Assembly (NCBI GenBank): GCA_036518955.1
Contig: DATDMG010000234.1
Coordinates: forward strand, 14,227-78,226
Length of the DNA: 64,000 bases
DNA from: DATDMG01 sp036518955
GTDB taxonomy: Bacteria; Actinomycetota; Actinomycetes; Actinomycetales; Kineosporiaceae
Reading direction: 5' to 3'
Below the pieces are notes generated by a model. That model was given only the letters and a program-made list of their open reading frames with translations, searched no databases and was not told the DNA's origin. A program made the translations under genes and the position numbers. This document shows positions 61,149 through 64,000 of the stretch, one piece after another. Numbering within the stretch: the stretch's first letter is position 1; every line of letters starts with the position of its first letter.

Positions 61149-61757
61149 TCAACCCGGGAGGGTGGCGAGGCCGGACGGCGGGCTGTCGTCCAGCTCCACC
61201 ATCTGCGGGAAGTCGGCGTGCCCGGCGAGCCGGGCCCAGCGCACCACCCGCTTTCGGCGCACCCGCTGGGCCTGCGCCACCGCGTCGTTGTGGAACCTGC
61301 GGGCCAGCTGCACGCGCAGGCACGCCTGGCCGAGCAGTTCCAGCGAGGCGGTGGCGAGAGGGTCGGCGCGCAGGGCACGGACGTCGTCCGCCTCGCCGAA
61401 CGCCGCCCGCAGCGCCCGGGTCAGGTCGCTCTCCACCTCCTCCAGTACGGCCAGCGACGGCGCCTGGTCCTCGCCCGCGGTCAGCGCCCGGGTGGCCGCG
61501 TCGGTGAGCAGCAGCGCCGTCGCCGGGTCGAGGACCGGCGCCACCTCCAGCGAGGCGGCCGCCCGCCGGGCGAGCTGGGCGTCCAGGGCTGCCCGGGTGG
61601 ACTCGACGCGGTGGTGCAGCCGGTCCAGGCGGCCTGCCGAGAAGCTCAGGTACCAGCCGAGCAGCAGGACCAGCGCCAACATCAACGGCACCCAGCCGCT
61701 GACGACGCCCACCCAGTCCGTCACCGTCGCCCCCAACCCGCCGAAGCCGTCACCCAC
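61149..61757 (-). CDS. LemA-like membrane protein
   Basis: 202 aa, function unknown. An N-terminal membrane helix (GWVPLMLALVLLLGWYLSF) is followed by SAGRLDRLHHRVESTRAALDAQLARRAAASLEVA, which resembles the LemA core, and a second helical half with ARRFHNDAVAQAQRVRRKRVVRWARLAGHADFPQMVELDD. GTG at 61757. It is downstream of pimA by 27 bases and convergent with kynU. Confidence 0.7.
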   Translation of the reverse strand: MGDGFGGLGATVTDWVGVVSGWVPLMLALVLLLGWYLSFSAGRLDRLHHRVESTRAALDAQLARRAAASLEVAPVLDPATALLLTDAATRALTAGEDQAPSLAVLEEVESDLTRALRAAFGEADDVRALRADPLATASLELLGQACLRVQLARRFHNDAVAQAQRVRRKRVVRWARLAGHADFPQMVELDDSPPSGLATLPG

Positions 61758-61784
61758 CCGCCCACCCTCCGCTCGCCCCCGGGC

Positions 61785-62951
61785 CTAGGTGAGCCACCGG
61801 GCCAGCAGGCCGCCCGCGGCCGGGTCCTGCCCGACCCGCACGGCCCCGAGCCGGACCGTCTCGTACACCGCCAGCACCTGCCCGGCCACTCTCGCCCAGT
61901 CGTAGCGGCGGACCCCGGTAGCGGCGCGGCGGGCGTACTCCCGTCGCCGCACCGGGTCCCGGAGCAGGTCGATCAGGCAGGTCGCGAGCCCCACGTGGTC
62001 GCCGACGCCGAAGAGTGCCCCGAGGTGACCGTCGTCCAGCACCCGGCGGAACGCCCCCAGGTCGCTGGCCAGCACCGGCGCGCCTGCGCTCATCGCCTCG
62101 ACCAGCACGATCCCGAAACTCTCCCCACCGGTCTGCGGCGCCACGTACACGTCCGCCGAGCGCAGCAGCGCCGCCTTGTCGTCGTCGTCCAGGACGCCGA
62201 GCAGCTCGACGGCGGCCCGCTGCTGCGGGCTCAGGCCGGCGAGAGCGCCGTCGCCGTCGCCACGGCCCAGGACCAGGAACCGGGTGCCCGGGATCGCGGC
62301 CAGCACCTGCGGGATCGCGGCCGCCAGCACCGGCAGGCCCTTGCGTGGCTCGTCGATCCGTCCGACGAACGCGACCGTGGGACGCTCGGGCGTGCCCTGC
62401 CAGCCGGCCCGCGGCACGGCCTGCGCGAAGCGGTCCACGTACACCCCGTTGGGGATCACGACGGCGTCCCCGCCGAAGTGCTCGACGAGCGTCCGGCGGG
62501 CGTCCTCGGAGACCGCGATCCGGGCCGAGATCTTCTCCATGCTGGGCCGCAGCATGGCCTGGACGGCGATCATCGCCCGGGACCGCAGGATCGAGGTGTG
62601 GAACGTGCCGACGATCGGGCCGGTCGCCGCCCACAACGCCAGCAGGGACAGCGAGGGCGACACCGGCTCGTGGATGTGCAGGACGTCGAAGTCGCCCTCC
62701 CCCAGCCAGCGGCGCACCCGGCCCGCGCTGACCGGTCCGAACCGCAGCCGGGCGACCGAGCCGTTGTACTTCACCGGCACCGCCCGCCCGGCCGCCTCCA
62801 GGTACCCCGGAACGGGGGTGTCGTCGTCCGCGGGAGCCAGCACGCTCACCCGGTGCCCTGCCTCGATGAGGTGCTCGGCCAGGTCGCGGACGTGGTACTG
62901 GACCCCGCCCGGAACGTCGAACGAGTAGGGGCAGACGATGCCGATGCGCAT
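61785..62951 (-). CDS. pimA: Phosphatidylinositol alpha-mannosyltransferase PimA
   Basis: GT4 enzyme that moves the first mannose from GDP-mannose to phosphatidylinositol at the inner membrane. The product is 388 aa. IGIVCPYSFDVPGGVQYHVRDLAEHL (N-terminal Rossmann domain), the acceptor-side VLHIHEPVSPSLSLLALW, and the donor-site E-x7-E motif in GGESFGIVLVEAMSAGAPVLASDLG are present. ATG at 62951. patA lies 25 bases upstream. Confidence 0.94.
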   Translation of the reverse strand: MRIGIVCPYSFDVPGGVQYHVRDLAEHLIEAGHRVSVLAPADDDTPVPGYLEAAGRAVPVKYNGSVARLRFGPVSAGRVRRWLGEGDFDVLHIHEPVSPSLSLLALWAATGPIVGTFHTSILRSRAMIAVQAMLRPSMEKISARIAVSEDARRTLVEHFGGDAVVIPNGVYVDRFAQAVPRAGWQGTPERPTVAFVGRIDEPRKGLPVLAAAIPQVLAAIPGTRFLVLGRGDGDGALAGLSPQQRAAVELLGVLDDDDKAALLRSADVYVAPQTGGESFGIVLVEAMSAGAPVLASDLGAFRRVLDDGHLGALFGVGDHVGLATCLIDLLRDPVRRREYARRAATGVRRYDWARVAGQVLAVYETVRLGAVRVGQDPAAGGLLARWLT

Positions 62952-62976
62952 CCCGGCGTGCCCGCTCCGGTCCGCT

Positions 62977-63954
62977 CTAGTGGCCCGGGCCGGAGCCCGG
63001 CAGCCCGGAGGAGCCGGCCCGCGTGTCGGGCGCGGCACCGCCGGGGAACTCCACCCAGTCCGCGACGAAGACCCGCTGCAGCATGTGCCAGTCCTCGGGG
63101 TGGGCGGCGATGCCCTCGGCGAGGGCATCGGCGCAGGCCTGCGTCATCCGGGCGATCCGCTCGGCGTGGTCGCCGTCGGCCGGGACGGGCACCTCGGGAT
63201 GGAAGTGGACGACGGTCCCCCACCGGGCCGGGGCCCCGGCCGGGAGCCGCTCGTAGTGGATCGAGACCGGGAAGAGCGCGGCACCGGAGACCAGGGCCAG
63301 GGACGCCGGACCGGTCGCCATCCGGGCCTGCTCGCCGAACAGCCGGACGACGACGCCGGTCGCGGTGAGGTCACGGTCGGCGAGCAGCGGGACGAAGCCG
63401 CCCTTGCGCAGCCGGCGTACCAGGATTCCGAACACGTCGCCGCCCCCGGTGAGCGGAAGGATCTCCATCCCGAGCTGCTGCCGGAAGCGCATGAACCGCT
63501 GGAACAGTTCCTCCGGGCGCAGCCGCTCCGCCACCGTGGTCACCCGGGCCAGGGCCAGGGTCGACCAGGCCCCGGCATGGTCCCAGTTGCCGGAGTGGGA
63601 CAGGGCCATCACCACGCCACGACCCTCCGCGAGCGCCTGCCGGACGGGCTCGTCGCCCTCCGCACGACAGGTGGCCAGCAGATACTCCGGGGACCAGTCC
63701 GGCAACCGGAACGCATCGCACCAGTACCGCAGGTAGGAGTGCATGCCCTTGCGGGACAGCATCTTCAGCCGCATCGGGGAGGCGTCCGGCACCACGCGTG
63801 CCAGGTTGGCCTCCAACCGGCGCACCCCGGGCCCCTGCCGCAGCCAGGCGAGCTGGGCCAGCACCGAGAAGAGCAGGTACGCGGGGCGGGCCGGCAGCAG
63901 TCGCACCGCTCGCCACGCCGAGGAGTAGGCCGCGGTGACCAGGCGCTCACCCAT
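62977..63954 (-). CDS. patA: Phosphatidylinositol mannoside acyltransferase (PatA-like)
   Basis: Acylates the mannose of PIM1/PIM2; LpxL/HtrB-type fold. The product is 325 aa. The HX4D active-site motif is HSGNWDHAG. The LPLTGGGDVFGILVRRLRKGGFVPLLADRDL and ATGPASLALVSGAALFPV segments are typical. ATG at 63954 overlaps the end of the upstream gene by eight bases, the arrangement seen with pgsA in other actinobacteria. Confidence 0.9.
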   Translation of the reverse strand: MGERLVTAAYSSAWRAVRLLPARPAYLLFSVLAQLAWLRQGPGVRRLEANLARVVPDASPMRLKMLSRKGMHSYLRYWCDAFRLPDWSPEYLLATCRAEGDEPVRQALAEGRGVVMALSHSGNWDHAGAWSTLALARVTTVAERLRPEELFQRFMRFRQQLGMEILPLTGGGDVFGILVRRLRKGGFVPLLADRDLTATGVVVRLFGEQARMATGPASLALVSGAALFPVSIHYERLPAGAPARWGTVVHFHPEVPVPADGDHAERIARMTQACADALAEGIAAHPEDWHMLQRVFVADWVEFPGGAAPDTRAGSSGLPGSGPGH

Positions 63955-64000
63955 CGCTCGCCCCTCCGGACACCGGGCGGGAGGTCGGCTGGACGACCTT
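63947..64000 (-). CDS. C-terminal end of an upstream gene, probably pgsA
   Basis: The last 17 codons (KVVQPTSRPVSGGASDG) run in from the window edge to a TGA that overlaps the patA start. Only position suggests a CDP-alcohol phosphatidyltransferase (phosphatidylinositol-phosphate synthase); the residues themselves are not diagnostic. Confidence 0.45.
   Translation of the reverse strand, partial: KVVQPTSRPVSGGASDG

Overview
The window is chromosomal core from a high-GC actinobacterium (Actinomycetota). The evidence is very high G+C, frequent GTG starts, many 4-base stop/start overlaps, the actinobacterial markers bldD, mihF, pimA and patA, and a gene order shared widely in the class. I cannot name the species. 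The type IV pilus genes with FliA/WhiG-like promoters would fit a lineage with motile cells or zoospores, but that is inference.

Layout. Almost everything is on the minus strand, so transcription runs from high to low coordinates. 1-5150: priA (cut by the window edge), metK, coaBC, rpoZ, gmk, mihF. 5338-15554: the complete pyrimidine operon pyrR-pyrB-pyrC-carA-carB-pyrK-pyrD-pyrF, in which all seven junctions are 4-base overlaps, preceded by a probable PyrR-binding hairpin on the pyrR ribosome-binding site. 15555-15923: divergent control region with a perfect BldD-type box in front of bldD. 16535-18278: nusB and efp, with a divergent NUDIX hydrolase. 18298-21142: aroB, aroK, aroC. 21186-32248: a type IV pilus cluster pilT-pilC-pilA-pilV-pilW-pilX-pilD-pilM-pilN-pilO-pilP-like. 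32355-39965: aroE, mltG, ruvX, alaS, two small membrane proteins, rarA. 40083-45524: aspS, aldo/keto reductase, hisS, MBL hydrolase. 45616-48533 (plus strand): secreted cyclophilin, DUF349 protein, AbiEi-like protein. 48511-55642: rel, apt, secF, secD, yajC. 55875-59749: ruvB, ruvA, ruvC, yebC family, pdxT. 59814-61103 (plus): kynureninase. 61149-64000: LemA-like protein, pimA, patA and the tail of a gene that is probably pgsA.

The most notable part is the pilus cluster, which sits between aroE and aroC. Its three transcription units (pilT, pilA, pilM) each carry CTCAAG followed at matching distance by a (G/C)(C/T)CGAT element, resembling FliA/WhiG-class sigma promoters. Two minor prepilins carry large non-pilin modules: one has six Cys/QxW repeats, which fits two ricin-B beta-trefoils, and the other has two Ig/cadherin-like repeats. 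No pilB-type extension ATPase lies in the cluster. Together these suggest a switchable, lectin-tipped adhesive pilus.

The other loci are housekeeping: nucleotide synthesis, shikimate pathway, tRNA charging, protein export, recombination, stringent response and phosphatidylinositol mannoside synthesis.
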